Below, piece after piece: positions 35,526 to 47,035 of a DNA stretch of 64,000 bases (position 1 is the stretch's first letter; each line of letters starts with the position of its first letter). This stretch comes from Rhodamnia argentea (taxonomy: Eukaryota; Streptophyta; Magnoliopsida; Myrtales; Myrtaceae). The stretch is from positions 13,516,001 to 13,580,000 of the forward strand of contig NC_063150.1 in assembly GCF_020921035.1 (NCBI RefSeq), written 5' to 3'. Made by a program: the position numbers and the translations under genes. Below the pieces are notes generated by a model. The model was not told where the DNA came from. It saw only the letters and a list, made by a program, of their open reading frames with translations, and made no database searches.

Positions 35526-37790
35526 GCGGATTTGGCTTCCGTTCCCGTACGTTTGAACAGCGGACCCCAAAAAGAAAAAGCTACCCGTGAATTATTCACG
35601 TAAGATACTCAACGGAATTGGCGAAAAAATATTCCTTTTCATTTTGTTCAATCCGTTCGATTTGCAAGGGCACGTGACATGGCACAAGATCTGTAGTCGC
35701 GAGATGAATCGAGGCTCTACATGCCACGTGCAAAGCCATCAATATTTTAAAAAAAAAACCATTTTTTCTAATTCTGATTGCTTCTTATTCCCTAAATTAA
35801 TGCGTTAATGAAAATATACTCTTGTTACCGATATCGAATTATGCCTAAACATGTTTTTTTTTTCACGATAACAATAATGTTATTTACCTATTTTCCTAAG
35901 CAATATAAAGCGGTCACGAAATTCGTCAAATCTTTTCCGAATCGCGAATTTTACGCGAAACGGATAAGAACCCTAAATAGATTAAGGTCATCATCAACTT
36001 CACCCCAAGCAGAACCAATGTCGCCCCTAATTTTCCGTATCATGATCGATAGTCAAGACATGATGTATTATTGGTCATATCATCGTACCAAAGCGACAAC
36101 TGCCCTCGTCTCTGCTGCTGTTGAATGAGATCCCAGCTAACAAATTCTACATGCCAAAACAAACGCGTCCCACCAAGCCACTGTCTCTCCACACCTTCAT
36201 TACCAATCATTATCTTCATCCCTAAGCATGCTTTCACGTAAAAACAAGTCAAAGGGCGGAGAAAAGCGTCGGAAAAGTCCTGAATTTACTGCATTGATGT
36301 ATGTTTAATCCTAAACCTTTTAATCGTACCGATTTTATCACAAATATTTTGCTCTGCTGCCAATTCAGCCCTTCCGTCTAATTTTGGCCGGATATTGCCG
36401 GCGCGACACATTTTCCCCGGCCAGGACGTGAACCGCGACATCTTCAAAGTGTACGGGCGGGATCGAGCAAGGGCAGGAGGAGGTCGAGGGAGGCGGGCCC
36501 CAGACGGAATGGAATTCCGGAGAACCCAAGGGAGAAAGATGGGGGGGTGGTGCGGTGGTTGATGGACGGATGGGTCCAAAGGAGCAGATGCATATGATTC
36601 GGTGGATGCCCTCTTTTTCTCCTCAGCATGGAAAAGGTGAGCGGTGACCAAATAAAGCAGAAGCTTTTCGTGATGGGAGAGCTACCCCTCTCTTCTTTCA
36701 AAAGAAAGACGAGACTGGGATGGGAGTGGGACGAATAGTTTCGATTCAAACTTCATCACGAGCTCTGACCCAAAAAAAAAAAAAAAAATTCAATCACGAG
36801 GCCCATAGGGAGGAAACGATTCACTTCTGTTGGATCCTTAGGGAAGAAGAAGGATGATTCACATTCACCTTTCGCTCTTTTAACTTTTCATTTCATTCTC
36901 AACTTTCCGATTTACGCGTTCTGAGAAGCTTTCCACGTTCACGGCATGGGAGCCTTTCGTAAAATGCAAATGTTTTAAGAATGAATTCACGTATGGATTA
37001 TTCAAAAAATGCCCGCGATTTTAACTCGTCTACGCAAAAAATTTGTTTTGAATGTTCCGTCGTTTCTGCTCGAGCTTTCGTTCTCTATAGTTTTCTCAAT
37101 TTCCCGCTAAACTAGTCGAATCGGCTAGCTTCTCGTGCGCTAAAATTATTAATCTTTTCGGTTGTAATGGAAGGCAGTGAAGAGCCGAAAGAGGTGAACT
37201 TCCTTGTTGTTAGGATTATTATTAGGTTCATTGCCGGTGTTCGGAAAATTGCTTACCCGACCATCATTGGCTGGTAGACAGGTGAAAGAACGTGTTTAGA
37301 AAACTAACTCCCGACACACATGTCACACATCCAACCTCGAATGCACCCGATTGTTGAATCTTAAACTAATACAAAGGAGAAGATAGAAAAACGAAATCGC
37401 CAATGAGCAATGCAGAACTATTCTCGTGCTCTTTTGTTTCTGTAAGAACGTGCTTACATTAGCAGTGAACTTAACGGTAATTTTTGTTCTAATCTTCTTT
37501 TACAACATAAAAAAACAAACAAGGGTCATCAATTCTCTGTGTTATTTCTTCAATTTCTATTCTAAATTGGATAAGAAGCTCGCCGAAAACGTCTTTAAGT
37601 TAGGGACAGCAAATTTCGCACGAGGGGACATTGATTTGGCTAGGAAATAACCGGAGTGGTGACTAGTAAACAAAAAATCAAACTGATGAAAAACTCTTTC
37701 TGGCAACGAAAAAAAAAAGTGAAAAATCTCTTCAAATCAGACAATAATAACAACTAAAAAATTATTTGAGAAGAAAGGCAGACAAGAACC
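35526..37790. other. Intergenic, no gene recognised
   Basis: Mixed composition. A short repeat-like arm occurs at about 36290-36400 (TTTAATCCTAAACC...). A poly-A run lies at about 36771-36788. Open frames on the minus strand (36286-36749) are not recognisable proteins. Confidence 0.35.
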
Positions 37791-37796
37791 GGATTC

Positions 37797-37970
37797 CGTT
37801 TGTTTCGCGAAAAATAAATGGTATGTATAATATTTTCTTTAAAAAAAACAGCTTACATCACTTGAAATAATTAGTCTTGGAAAATATTTTTCATTATCGA
37901 GAGCAATTTATGTCTAAACGTTCTTCGTGAATGATGAAAATTTTTTAATTCGGAGTCCCAGTGAACGCAT
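37797..37970. mobile_element. Small MITE, CGTTTGTTTCGCG family, copy 1
   Basis: Begins CCGTTTGTTTCGCGAAAAAT and continues with the internal text GGAAAATATTTTTCATTATCG and GCAATTTATGTCTAAACG shared with the copies at 39075 and 58488. The right end is decayed. Confidence 0.5.
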
Positions 37971-38054
37971 TCTAGCAAATTAGGGGATTTCACTTAGTTA
38001 AGGACCAAATTAAGAAAAACGATCAACAAAATGAATTGAAGTGGACATCCAGGG

Positions 38055-38780
38055 GGTTTTTTTTTTTTTTGGGTCGAAATGCACGGCTTTATTACTAAGT
38101 TGGGAGATGTGTATAACTAGGAAGGGCCTCGGAGAAGAGAACAGACCTGAGTAAAGAGGGGAGTGAGTCAAGCCAGTCGCTAGATAAAGATCCACGTTGC
38201 AAGGCCTGAAAGAGCCAATGCGCGGCCCTATTCTACTCCCTAGGGCATATTGAAAGCCCAAAAGTAGCAAAGCCCGGTCCATGAGTTGAAGCCAATCGTA
38301 CGGGATGGGAGTGGATGACCAGGACAACGCATTGTTGTCGATACTCTCGGTAATACCCTCAATGAAGCCAGTTGAAGGCAAATGGCCAAATCACTCGATA
38401 TTGGCAACAATGTGGTTGCGGTTTGATTCAATAATTACCTGCGGAATGCTGGAGACGGAAGGATCTTGTGACCGTTGTCGATCAATGCAAAATTGGAGGG
38501 CGGTCCGAGAAGCTAGGGCTTCCACTTACTCCGTCTTGGTGGCGTGCACTGTTTGAGCAAAATTGCCGCTACGGCATCCCTGGTGGTCTCAAAGAGTACC
38601 CGTGACGGCGCCGGTTGTATTGCCTTGATGGAAGGAGCCATCGACGTTGAGTTTGAGGGTACCGGATTTTTTTTTGGTTTTGGGGGGGGGTGCCGGTGTC
38701 CAGGTAGGTCTTCTCCAGTGTTGGGTGGCTTGTAAGTTTTAACATTCCATCGCTGGTAGCTTAGGGTGTGAGCAAGCATT
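38055..38780 (-). pseudogene. Decayed LINE 3' end with RNase H-like domain and poly-A tail
   Basis: On the minus strand, in shifting frames, it reads TLKLNVDGSFHQGNTTGAVTG, the start of the plant RNase H-like (RVT_3) domain found at the C-terminus of many LINEs. Later stretches such as RALALSGLATW fit the end of the same domain. Frameshifts break it at several points. On the coding strand it ends with AATAAA about 20 bp before a ~15-nt poly-A tail (poly-T at 38057-38071 on plus), as expected of a target-primed insertion. It is a dead fragment. A standalone RNase H-like gene relic is possible. Confidence 0.6.
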
Positions 38781-39074
38781 CCATTAATTGTATGTTAGGG
38801 ATTAGGGGCTTATTTGCAAAAGATGAGGAGAGAGGTTTTTTCTTTCGACCATAGTTCGATTGTTAATACGATATATAAGGACCGCTACTACAAATAGTAC
38901 TACACCCGTGGTAGATTGGATATCATTTGCCTAGGGTAAGTCCCACTCTACCCACCCTAAGTCTTCCAATCGTGTATGATTCATCAAATTTAAAGCACAT
39001 TCGACCAAGCTAGGACTAATCACAAAGTTGCTTATTCTAGTGGATATGGCCCTTAGTCCGAATTTGTTAGAAGG

Positions 39075-39293
39075 GTGTGTTTGTTCTGCGAAAAATAAAT
39101 TATTAGGAGCATATTTTACTAAAAATGATCGTTTGTATCGCTCGCAAAAATGATATTTTCATAATCTACGAAAATTGTTTAAACATAAATTGTTGCTGAC
39201 AATGAAGATATTTTTCATCGACTAATTAGTTCAATCAATCATTTTTAGGAAATTAATTTTCAAATTATTTATATTTTCTGTGAAGCAAACGGA
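39075..39293. mobile_element. Small MITE, CGTTTGTTTCGCG family, copy 2
   Basis: About 220 bp with imperfect inverted ends: GTTTGTTCTGCGAAAAAT on the left and GTTTGCTTCACAGAAAAT when the right end is reversed. Internal text includes CATAAATTGTTGCTGACAATG and ATATTTTTCATCGACTA. Confidence 0.65.
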
Positions 39294-39300
39294 TGCTAGT

Positions 39301-39560
39301 GTTGATAGATGTGTTGAGCCCATTCCTTGCCCTTGTTTTGTGGTGTTATTAGGCCCATGATGTTTGCTACTGCTATATTTACTGTTTTTTTGCTTGTAAT
39401 TGAGTGATGTAATAAGATGTACAAGGTGCTGATTATAGTGAAATCCTCTACTAGACGTAACCCTAGTTTAAGGATAAACTAGAATAAAATCTCGTATCTC
39501 GATTTCTCTTTCTAGTTATTTTATGCTTTACTTCGCTCCGATTGTGCGTTGAATCCTAAC
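39301..39560 (-). mobile_element. LTR-like remnant B (possible solo LTR)
   Basis: Read on the minus strand it begins TGTTAGGATTCAACG and ends CTATCAACA, a normal TG...CA outline for a ~260-bp Copia-type LTR. It contains TTGTAATTGAGTGATGTAAT shared with 31081-31411. The immediate flanks show no 5-bp target duplication, and no internal domain adjoins it. Confidence 0.45.
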
Positions 39561-39744
39561 ATATATGTCATGGACAATCACGATTAGGAGGTGGGTTAAG
39601 ACAACCAATCGCATGTGACGCCTTCCTTTAAGATCGATCACTTGGCATATTTTAAGATCGAACATGGACACGTAATGGAAAAGAACCTCATGAATCACTT
39701 GGAAGACAAGCAAAATACCAAAGGGACACTAATTTAGATAATTA

Positions 39745-40075
39745 GTGCGATCAAGCGCCCGGCCTTACAATTTCTGGCTTGTAAGAAGTGGGATGTCCTC
39801 TCCATATCCTACTTCACTCCTGGCCAGCCTCAATAGGCTAGCGGCGATTCCTGAGCAAGATAAAATCTCATGGCTAGACGAAAGTGGATCGAAATTTCCC
39901 AATGCTGTCCGAGTAAGGGTTTGGGAGACCTTGTGCCGAACGAAGACGATCACCTCAAGTATGAGGACTATTTGTCCCTGCTCGACATTACCTCTAAATC
40001 CACTTTTCGCTCTAAACCCCGACGCCTTAGGGAGGGTCGTGACAGAGTAAAGCCAAATTTGCCACCCCGCACAAG
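39745..40075 (+). pseudogene. Possible LINE-derived fragment (region before zf-RVT)
   Basis: A 101-codon open frame contains LNRLAAIPEQDKISWLDESG and a later RVWETLC, resembling the segment between reverse transcriptase and the zinc-binding domain in plant LINEs (D-x-x-x-W followed by W-E). The similarity is weak and from memory. It is followed by poly-T at 40112-40122. Confidence 0.3.
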
Positions 40076-41049
40076 GTAATAACTACTAATAAGGATGGAT
40101 CTAGGGGTAACTTTTTTTTTTTTAAAATCAATTGTGGCAACCCTTTTACCAACTAAACACGAATCTCTATTTTGCAAGGCCATGAAAGACAGCTTGATCT
40201 TCTTCTTTTTTTTCCTCTCCTATTAGATTACAAATAGCAAAGTGTTAAAAATTATTTTTTTTACTCCGTTAAAGGATTATGAAGTCCAATTCGGCGCTAG
40301 CATTCAATCAATCAACTGAAGATAGACAAAAACAAAAGCAAAAACAAAAAAACTGTTTCTACTTATGTTTTCTCCTCTCCTTTTTTCCCTCAATAAAAGG
40401 GGATGGTCAAAACCCCACGCCTCTTCGTCAATAACGCACATAACATGTTTTTCCCTTTAAAACATTGGCCAATGAGTTGGCACATCACATGTTGCCTACG
40501 TGGAGAGAGGGAAAAAAAAAAAAAAACAAGCGAGCAAATAGTTAACTAAACATAACAAGAAAATAAATCCGATTTCGCCGTTGCATAGTTCGACCGCTGA
40601 AACCCACTTCACGGGAAGAACAACACGTGATTTTACCATAGATCGAGCGATATAAAGAAGAATACGGTTACACTCGAGTCATGGAAATACTATCGGTGTT
40701 TCTTAGCCCCAATCAAACCAAAATAACTCACACTATGTTTAACGCTCAAGATCCGTCACGAAACATTCTCTCAATCTGATAAAAAGGATTTGCATATTTT
40801 ACCACAAAATCTATTAGCTTGAAAATCAAAAACTTCTCTTTGATGCATATGAAAACTATTTTATCCCAAAATCTAACTCGTGATCCGAAACTACTAGATT
40901 AAAAAAATACACCAATCCTAAAGACCCATTACTTGGATTGGGTTTTCTTTCGAGATATATTCTGCACAATCTCCACCTTGAGTCAACGCTGCTATTCTGT
41001 CACAGCCCCTCATGGGCTCAATCATCACAGACATCTCCATGACCGTGGA

Positions 41050-41790
41050 CCTATCAGAACGAGAACAGAGTGACAACCATCATCAGCAGTATTGAATGAG
41101 CAATGGCAAGCGTTGGGCCAGGCTATTAATCTGAAAATAATCTGGGGTTCTCTTCGGCCTGCTCGGATGAAGCGTTTTGCAATGAATCAGCACGGGCCTT
41201 GAGAGTGGAGGTCCCAGTCTACCAACGTCGGGGAGATGCTTTGGAATTCCTACGACTACGGTCGCTCGAGCATGGAAGTTTTCGAATGGATTGCAGATCG
41301 AATTAGCGGCGCGGAAGGAACCTTTCTTCTCCAAAGCTAGAAAGGAGGTCTTGAATAAATCCGCAGTGCAAGCAATTCCCCGGTTTGCAATGCCGGCCTT
41401 TAAGATCAACCGATTCTATTTGCGGAAGGTATGAACAACCCGATGGCGAACTGTCAACTGAAATCTAACTCGGAAAGGTGAGGGGATTCGCTTGGAGGTT
41501 TGGTCGGAGTTAAGACCACTTTCTTGTGGGGCTGGACAAGCATCAACGCAGGGGAGTACGGTTGCTTTCGGAGCAAACTATATTGCGAATTGTAGACGGA
41601 CGGCATGTCGAGATGGTTGGCCACCGAAAGGAACTCCGATGGGTCCCTTTAGCGACTAGAGGATGAGGATGGCCCTTGGGATGCTGTTATTGCGGAGCAG
41701 TTTCGCAGACGAAGTAGAGAAGAACATGAACTTAATCCGCCGGAGGGCCATGATCAGAACGAAGGATCCAATCTTGTAGCGATTCCAAGG
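41050..41790 (+). pseudogene. Decayed LINE reverse transcriptase fragment
   Basis: From about 41270 the plus strand reads, in one open stretch of ~45 codons, ...KEPFFSKARKEVLNKSAVQA then IPRFAMPAFKI. This matches the thumb-proximal region of plant LINE reverse transcriptases, where KEVLIKSVxQAIPxYxM is usual. Stops and frame changes on both sides show it is dead. Text downstream (TTTCTTGTGGGGCTGGACAA) corresponds to the next conserved FWWG-type block in another frame. Confidence 0.65.
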
Positions 41791-41989
41791 TTACCCAACT
41801 AATGTTTCGGTCCACTTACTTCGTGAAAACCGTGTTTTGACTCCTCACCGAAAACGAGAGCTCAACAATCTTAAACCTTATCTATCATAAGCTCAAGAGC
41901 AAGATGATCACCTTGCGATGATCGACTTCAAATTTGAGTCCCACCTAATATCCATAAACCCAAAATCTAGACGCATCAAAGCGAGTCAT

Positions 41990-43280
41990 AAACTCATTTC
42001 TTAACCCATATATGATTAGTTGAGTTGTTATATGGGTAAGTTATATATGATAAATGAGCCATACATGAATTTAAATATTATATGAGTGTTAAATGGGTCG
42101 TAAATGTGTAATGAATTGATTTACAACTTATTTAAACTTAAATCCATCAAATAGGTGGTTAGGGTCGAGTTTGAGTAGGGTCATAAATAGTCCGACCCAA
42201 ATTGACTCATTAACCCATTAATGACTCATTTATTTACAATGCAAATTTCTTGACCCATACCCAACCAGTCACATACCCAACCCATACCCGACCCGACCTA
42301 TATTGCTAATACGCTTCCATATTTATCCTAATCTAAGAAAAGCTTTTTTTTTTTTATAATTCTTAAAAAATTATATTGCTAAAACACTTTCATGCAATAC
42401 GAATTTAGTGAACAAAAATTTTATAATTCTATATTTTTTTCATTTTTATAATTTTTTTTATTTTTTTCTTACGAAGTCCGGCATGACGGGGAAAAATGAA
42501 AAAAAAATTAAAAATTAAAAATAAAGAATTATAAAGAAATTCAAAAAATTATAAAAATCCTGTTAATTGTTAGGTCTCTTAAAAGGGTTAATTCCATAGG
42601 AAAAAAAAATGGGTTAAGTCCACTTGATAATGAAAGGGTAGAGGACTCTTAAGTGGGTTGTCTTAAGGGGGTTGTAAATGAGTTCATAATGACCCATTTA
42701 TAAAAATAAAAATTATAAAAAACCTGTTAATTGTTAGGTCTCTTAAATTGGTTAAGTTCATAGAAAACAAAATGGATTAAGTCCACTTGATAATGAAAGG
42801 TTAGAGGATATATATATGTTGTCAAAGGGTAGAGGACACTTAAGTGGGTTGTCTTAATGGGATTGTAAATAGGTTCACAATGACCTATATATAACCCACT
42901 GATTTTGGCATCTTTGTTTTATATACCTATTATATTGGTCTATTAAGTTTGTCATGATTCATTTAAATGCTTATGGGTTATTAAATTAGTTTTGAATCTA
43001 TTTTGACAACTCTACTTAAACCAACCCATCTCTATGACTCTCTTCATTCTCTCTCGTCCTCACTCAATTTTGCGTTCGCTCGCTCCGCATGCTTATCTCA
43101 ATATGGGTGTGAATTTTTCTAGTTTAGATGTAAGAGTGATTTATGAATATGACTCGAGTCACTTATGTGTTACTAGATTTATATCGTGTTATATGAAAAT
43201 TGATCAAAATAGATTTACAATCTATTTTGGTCGAATTATTTTGAACCCGAATCAGCCGTCTGACGGGTCTACCTAAACCC
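41990..43280. repeat. AT-rich repeat region with ~170-bp tandem duplication
   Basis: CCTGTTAATTGTTAGGTCTC occurs near 42559 and 42722, and the text to TAAGTGGGTTGTCTTAA follows both, giving a tandem duplication of about 42545-42890. Flanking phrases such as GACCCAAATTGACTCATTAA and ACCCATACCCGACCCGACC are typical of decayed hAT-type repeats. No gene. Confidence 0.6.
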
Positions 43281-43611
43281 CGCCAACGGCCACAAATCAT
43301 AGCATGTCGTCCACGTTTCATTCGAGCTCGCAGGGCGTGCAATGTCCGCTATTGTGGCTTTGGTATTGTCTTCCACCTGTGTCCGTACCTCCACCAACCC
43401 CACCGAACTCAAACCGTAAACACAACGTTCTTACACATGGCAAAAAATTCCTCCAACAGTAAGAAAAGATGGGAATGTGACGGGAAACCGAACCCCAGTT
43501 GACTTCGCCATAGTTTGATTTGATGCGACTTGCTCCCCGACAAACATGTGAATAGACGATCACCGGACATTCCATTCTTTGCAAGCAATCTCGTACTGTC
43601 GTAATACTAAT

Positions 43612-44170
43612 TAGGAGTGAGCAAAAAAGACCGTTCGGATTGAGACGGCCCGGATCGGATCGGGATCGATGGTCCGGTTCCCGACTTTAGGGGGATTCGG
43701 TCCGGTTCCCGGTTCCTAAAATTGGAATCGGTGAGCCGGCGATCCGGTTCCCGGTTGAGGATCCAGGACCGAGGCCGGACCGGACGGCCCGGATTGGACC
43801 GGTCTCTTTTTTTTTTTATTTTTTTTCAAAAAACAAACCTAACGTTTACTTGTTGTTTAGGTTTAGGTCATTTAGGGTTCGATACGTAGGCGCCAATTGA
43901 CTCCATCGAGCTCGTGGTACACCGACCCTTGTTTCCTTGACCTCGAGCTCGATCGCGTCTTCTATCAAAGTGTGCATTCACTTTTCGAAACCGCGGACCG
44001 GAAACCCTTAGAATCGCTCGGGAACCGGACCGGACCAACGGTTCGGTCCGGTTCCCGATTCCGAGGGTGGCCATGCCGGTCCGCGGTTCCGAAAAGTGGA
44101 AACCAAGACCACCGGTTCGGTTCCCGATTTTTTATGGGAACCGGACCGGACCGGGAACTGCTCACCCCTA
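43612..44170. mobile_element. hAT MITE with intact 8-bp target duplication
   Basis: The element starts TAGGAGTGAGCA and ends TGCTCACCCCTA, giving inverted termini with one mismatch in 12 bp. Both sides are flanked by ATACTAAT (43604-43611 and 44171-44178), the 8-bp duplication expected of hAT transposases. The 559-bp interior is rich in CGGTTCCCGGTTCC and GGACCGGACC motifs and has no transposase. The chance Arg/Gly-rich open frames come from these motifs. Confidence 0.88.
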
Positions 44171-44441
44171 ATACTAATCAATTCTGGCCACTGTTGACCA
44201 TGGTGTCGAAACAATTTTGTCGCCGGATAATTTGTGAGAATGTTGTTGAGAAACCGAAAGCATCCATCCTTACATGAGGCAAAAGGTACAAATATATATT
44301 GGAATTTTATAGCATGTAATATTATTAACTGTTACGGAAGAAGTAGTTAAAAAAGAAAGAATTTTCATACAATCGTATTTTGTGCATGATTTACGCAAAA
44401 CAAAATAGGCTTCCCCGGAGTTCCACTTTGGCCCTCGCCGA

Positions 44442-45644
44442 TCACCGCCCCTCCATCACCACGAACCTCCCGTTCCCGGTTGCCGCCGCCTCCCGCAACT
44501 CCCCGATCCCGACTTCGGCGCAGGTGTATGCCACCCTCTGACCCAGACTCCGGCCTCTAGCCGCCGGGTCACGCGCGGTCCCCCACCTCCACACCCCCGA
44601 TGCGTCTTCCCTTTCGCACCAAAACACAATCTCGGGCTTCGAGTTGCTGCACACAAACACAAAATCGCCCCTCGAGCACATGCTGATAGAAGAGACGCGG
44701 CAACTGTCGTCCTTCAATTCCTTCACCAGCTCCTCCGGCATCTCGCAGATCTCCTCGAGCTCGTCCGCCCCGACGGCGATCGATCCCCACAATTTCACGC
44801 CCTTCACGTCCTCTGAATTGCCCAGGAGCCCCACCACGACAAGGCGGTCGCCGGCGAATCCGATCACGGAGTAGAAAACACCGTGGTCTGGGCGCAGGTC
44901 GTATGGCCCGAGCCACGCCCCAACCTCCGGATCAAATGCGTGTGTCGCGCCAGTCAGCTTCTCCATGACGTACATCCTCCGCCGGTCGGTGGCGACCGAG
45001 AGCCACACGGACGCTGAGGTGTCCTTGAGCGGGGCAGGCATGGAGGCGCACACGCTCCACGTGTGGGCCTGCAAGTCGTAGACCTCGACGGAGAGGGGGT
45101 CGTCCTCGAAGTCGCAGGCGCCACCAGCGACGACGAGGCGGCTGCCGACGAGGGCGACCACCGGGTCGACCCGCCACGCGGAGGGGGGGCTCGCATGGCG
45201 CCACGTCAGGTGGAGCGGGTCGGACGAGAAGGAGAGCCTTGCCGGGGAGACCCCATAGAGCAGCGTCGAGTGCGACGACCGGAGGGCCGACGCCAGCTTC
45301 GCCGGCGGCTGGCGCCGGCCGGGCCCCACCTCCATGTCCATCCAGACGAGCGAGCGGGGGTCGTAGGCGCGCGTGGAGACCACGTGCGGCGACCGCGTGC
45401 TCTGGTAATGGACCAGGAGCCACGGCTTGGGCTTGCGGAAGTGGCGGAGGGAGGAGGAGACGGCGAGGCTCCAGGACCTGGACACGCGCGCGGCGTGGAC
45501 GAGGTCGACGAGGGGCACGTGCGAGAGCGTGAGGTCGAGGACGTCGCCATGGAGAGGCGAATGGGTCGAGACGGCAACTGCTCCCGCTTCTTCCTCTTCT
45601 TCGTTGTCGTCGAGGTTCGTGGGTTTCTGCTGCGTTACCGCCAT
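44442..45644 (-). CDS. F-box/kelch-repeat protein (At1g23390-like)
   Basis: Intronless 400-residue protein. Members of this family join SKP1-cullin-F-box ubiquitin ligases and select substrates through a kelch beta-propeller; the substrate of this one is unknown. After an acidic N-terminus (EEEEEAG), residues ~31-70 form the F-box (HGDVLDLTLSHVPLVDLVHA, then SRSWSLAV). Next come KPKPWLLVH, YDPRSLVW and kelch blades such as SRLVVAGGACDFEDD, VEVYDLQAHTWS and DRLVVVGLLGN. The coding region is very GC-rich beside AT-rich flanks, which produces long spurious frames on the other strand and other frames. The ATG at 45644 lies about 55 bp downstream of a TATA-like box and is the first in-frame start. 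The assignment to the At1g23390 subgroup is from memory. Confidence 0.88.
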   Translation of the reverse strand: MAVTQQKPTNLDDNEEEEEAGAVAVSTHSPLHGDVLDLTLSHVPLVDLVHAARVSRSWSLAVSSSLRHFRKPKPWLLVHYQSTRSPHVVSTRAYDPRSLVWMDMEVGPGRRQPPAKLASALRSSHSTLLYGVSPARLSFSSDPLHLTWRHASPPSAWRVDPVVALVGSRLVVAGGACDFEDDPLSVEVYDLQAHTWSVCASMPAPLKDTSASVWLSVATDRRRMYVMEKLTGATHAFDPEVGAWLGPYDLRPDHGVFYSVIGFAGDRLVVVGLLGNSEDVKGVKLWGSIAVGADELEEICEMPEELVKELKDDSCRVSSISMCSRGDFVFVCSNSKPEIVFWCEREDASGVWRWGTARDPAARGRSLGQRVAYTCAEVGIGELREAAATGNGRFVVMEGR

Positions 45645-45697
45645 TTTCTTTTCCCTTTTTCGGAGGAAGACGAGGAGGCAACGTGCGAGACAGCGGG

Positions 45698-45705
45698 TTT
45701 AAATA
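45698..45705 (-). promoter_or_regulatory. TATA-like box of the F-box/kelch gene
   Basis: TATTTAAA on the coding strand, 54 bp upstream of the ATG. If used, the 5' untranslated region would be only about 20-30 nt. There is no direct evidence of the start site. Confidence 0.45.
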
Positions 45706-46149
45706 GGGCCGGGTCGGGTGGGTCGGACTTTGTCACTATCTTTCTCTCCTGGATAAGCCAGCGACAATTTCTTAGAATTTTTTAATCTGATGTATTTATT
45801 CAGAAAATAGGAAATTATAATCTCATAAGGGTCAGATCTGACTTCACCAACCCACACACACCCACCACCCAAAAAAAAACCCCAAAAAAAAGGAAATTCC
45901 TCTTTTGCCCCCACATGTCCATGTTCAGTTTAAATATTATATAGTTTCTCGACCAAACTCGTCTGAAATATGCTTTTATAAAACTAGGGCTTTGTAAAAC
46001 TAATGGCTACAAACCAACCAAACGGCATTATCGAAATACATCATCACCTAATTCGATAATAGTCAAATGTACATTATCCCATGTCGAAATATCATAATCA
46101 CGTTTGTGGTTTTCTTCTCCCGAACATGGTTCCCAAGTGATACGATGGG

Positions 46150-47035
46150 CGTGCAGAATAACACTCCCGCTTCAGAAATCAACTTACGGTTAGAAGCTAA
46201 TTTTTCTATTTCTACGGAGAAGCAAAAGTTGATTTTTCTACTGCTGTTCCAAAATTATATTTCTAATCATAAAAATTTGTTTGGTGATGGTTGAAAATTT
46301 CTATTTCTAAAACATTATTAACGGAAAATCTTCTATGAAGAATAAATGTCGGCGGCCGAAAAATTTCAACTTTATTTTTAAACCTTTTGAATTTCTTTAA
46401 AAAATAAATTTTATTATTAAAAAATATTATTTACTTTTTAAAAACAAAAAAAAACATTAATATTGATATTTTACTTCAACTGTTGGAGATGGCGACTCTA
46501 TGGCGGCGGGCGGCAGAGGACGTTGATGGTCGGCGACCATGAGCGGCGGCGGGCGAGGGGAGGCAGCGGGTAATGGTTGGCGGTGGCCGTGAGCGGTGAT
46601 GGGTGTTGGCCAGCGATGATTGGTGATGGCGGTTGCCGATGATTGTCGGCGGTGATTGCCGACAGCGGTGGTGGGTGTTGATGGTCGGCGGTGAGCGGCA
46701 ACGGAAGTCAAAGGAGGCGGGCTTAATCAAAAAGAGGGTGAGAGCGTAATAAAAAGAAGGTAAGGCGATGAGTACTTTGTGATTTTTTTTTTTTTTTGGT
46801 CCAAGGAGTACTTCTTGAGTTGAGAAACTACTTTTTTTAACTTTTTAAATTGGGAAAAAAATAACTTCAGAAGTGAAAATTCACTTCATAATTAAAAATT
46901 TCTTTTAGAAGTAAAAGTTTTTACCAAACGAATTTCTGCTTCATAATTTATATTACTAAACGGATTTCTACTCCATAAGTACTTCTGGAGCGAAAATCCA
47001 CTTCCAGAAGTGTTACCATGTGCACCCTAAAATAT
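46150..47035. mobile_element. GC-core foldback-like element, copy 2
   Basis: Left end GGGCGTGCAGAATAACACT and right end, reversed, GGGTGCACATGGTAACACTT are imperfect inverted termini. The AT-rich arms contain ACTTCTGGAGCG-type motifs, and the core at about 46480-46720 is rich in GGCGGTG/GGCGAC triplets. Copy 1 lies at 2545-3340 in the opposite orientation. Flanking target duplication is not clear. Confidence 0.65.

Noticed and set aside
44932..45785. Long open frames on both strands overlapping the F-box/kelch gene (for example 249 and 240 codons)
   Set aside because: They are Arg/Pro/Gly-rich shadows of a GC-rich coding region. Only the 400-codon frame has F-box and kelch motifs.
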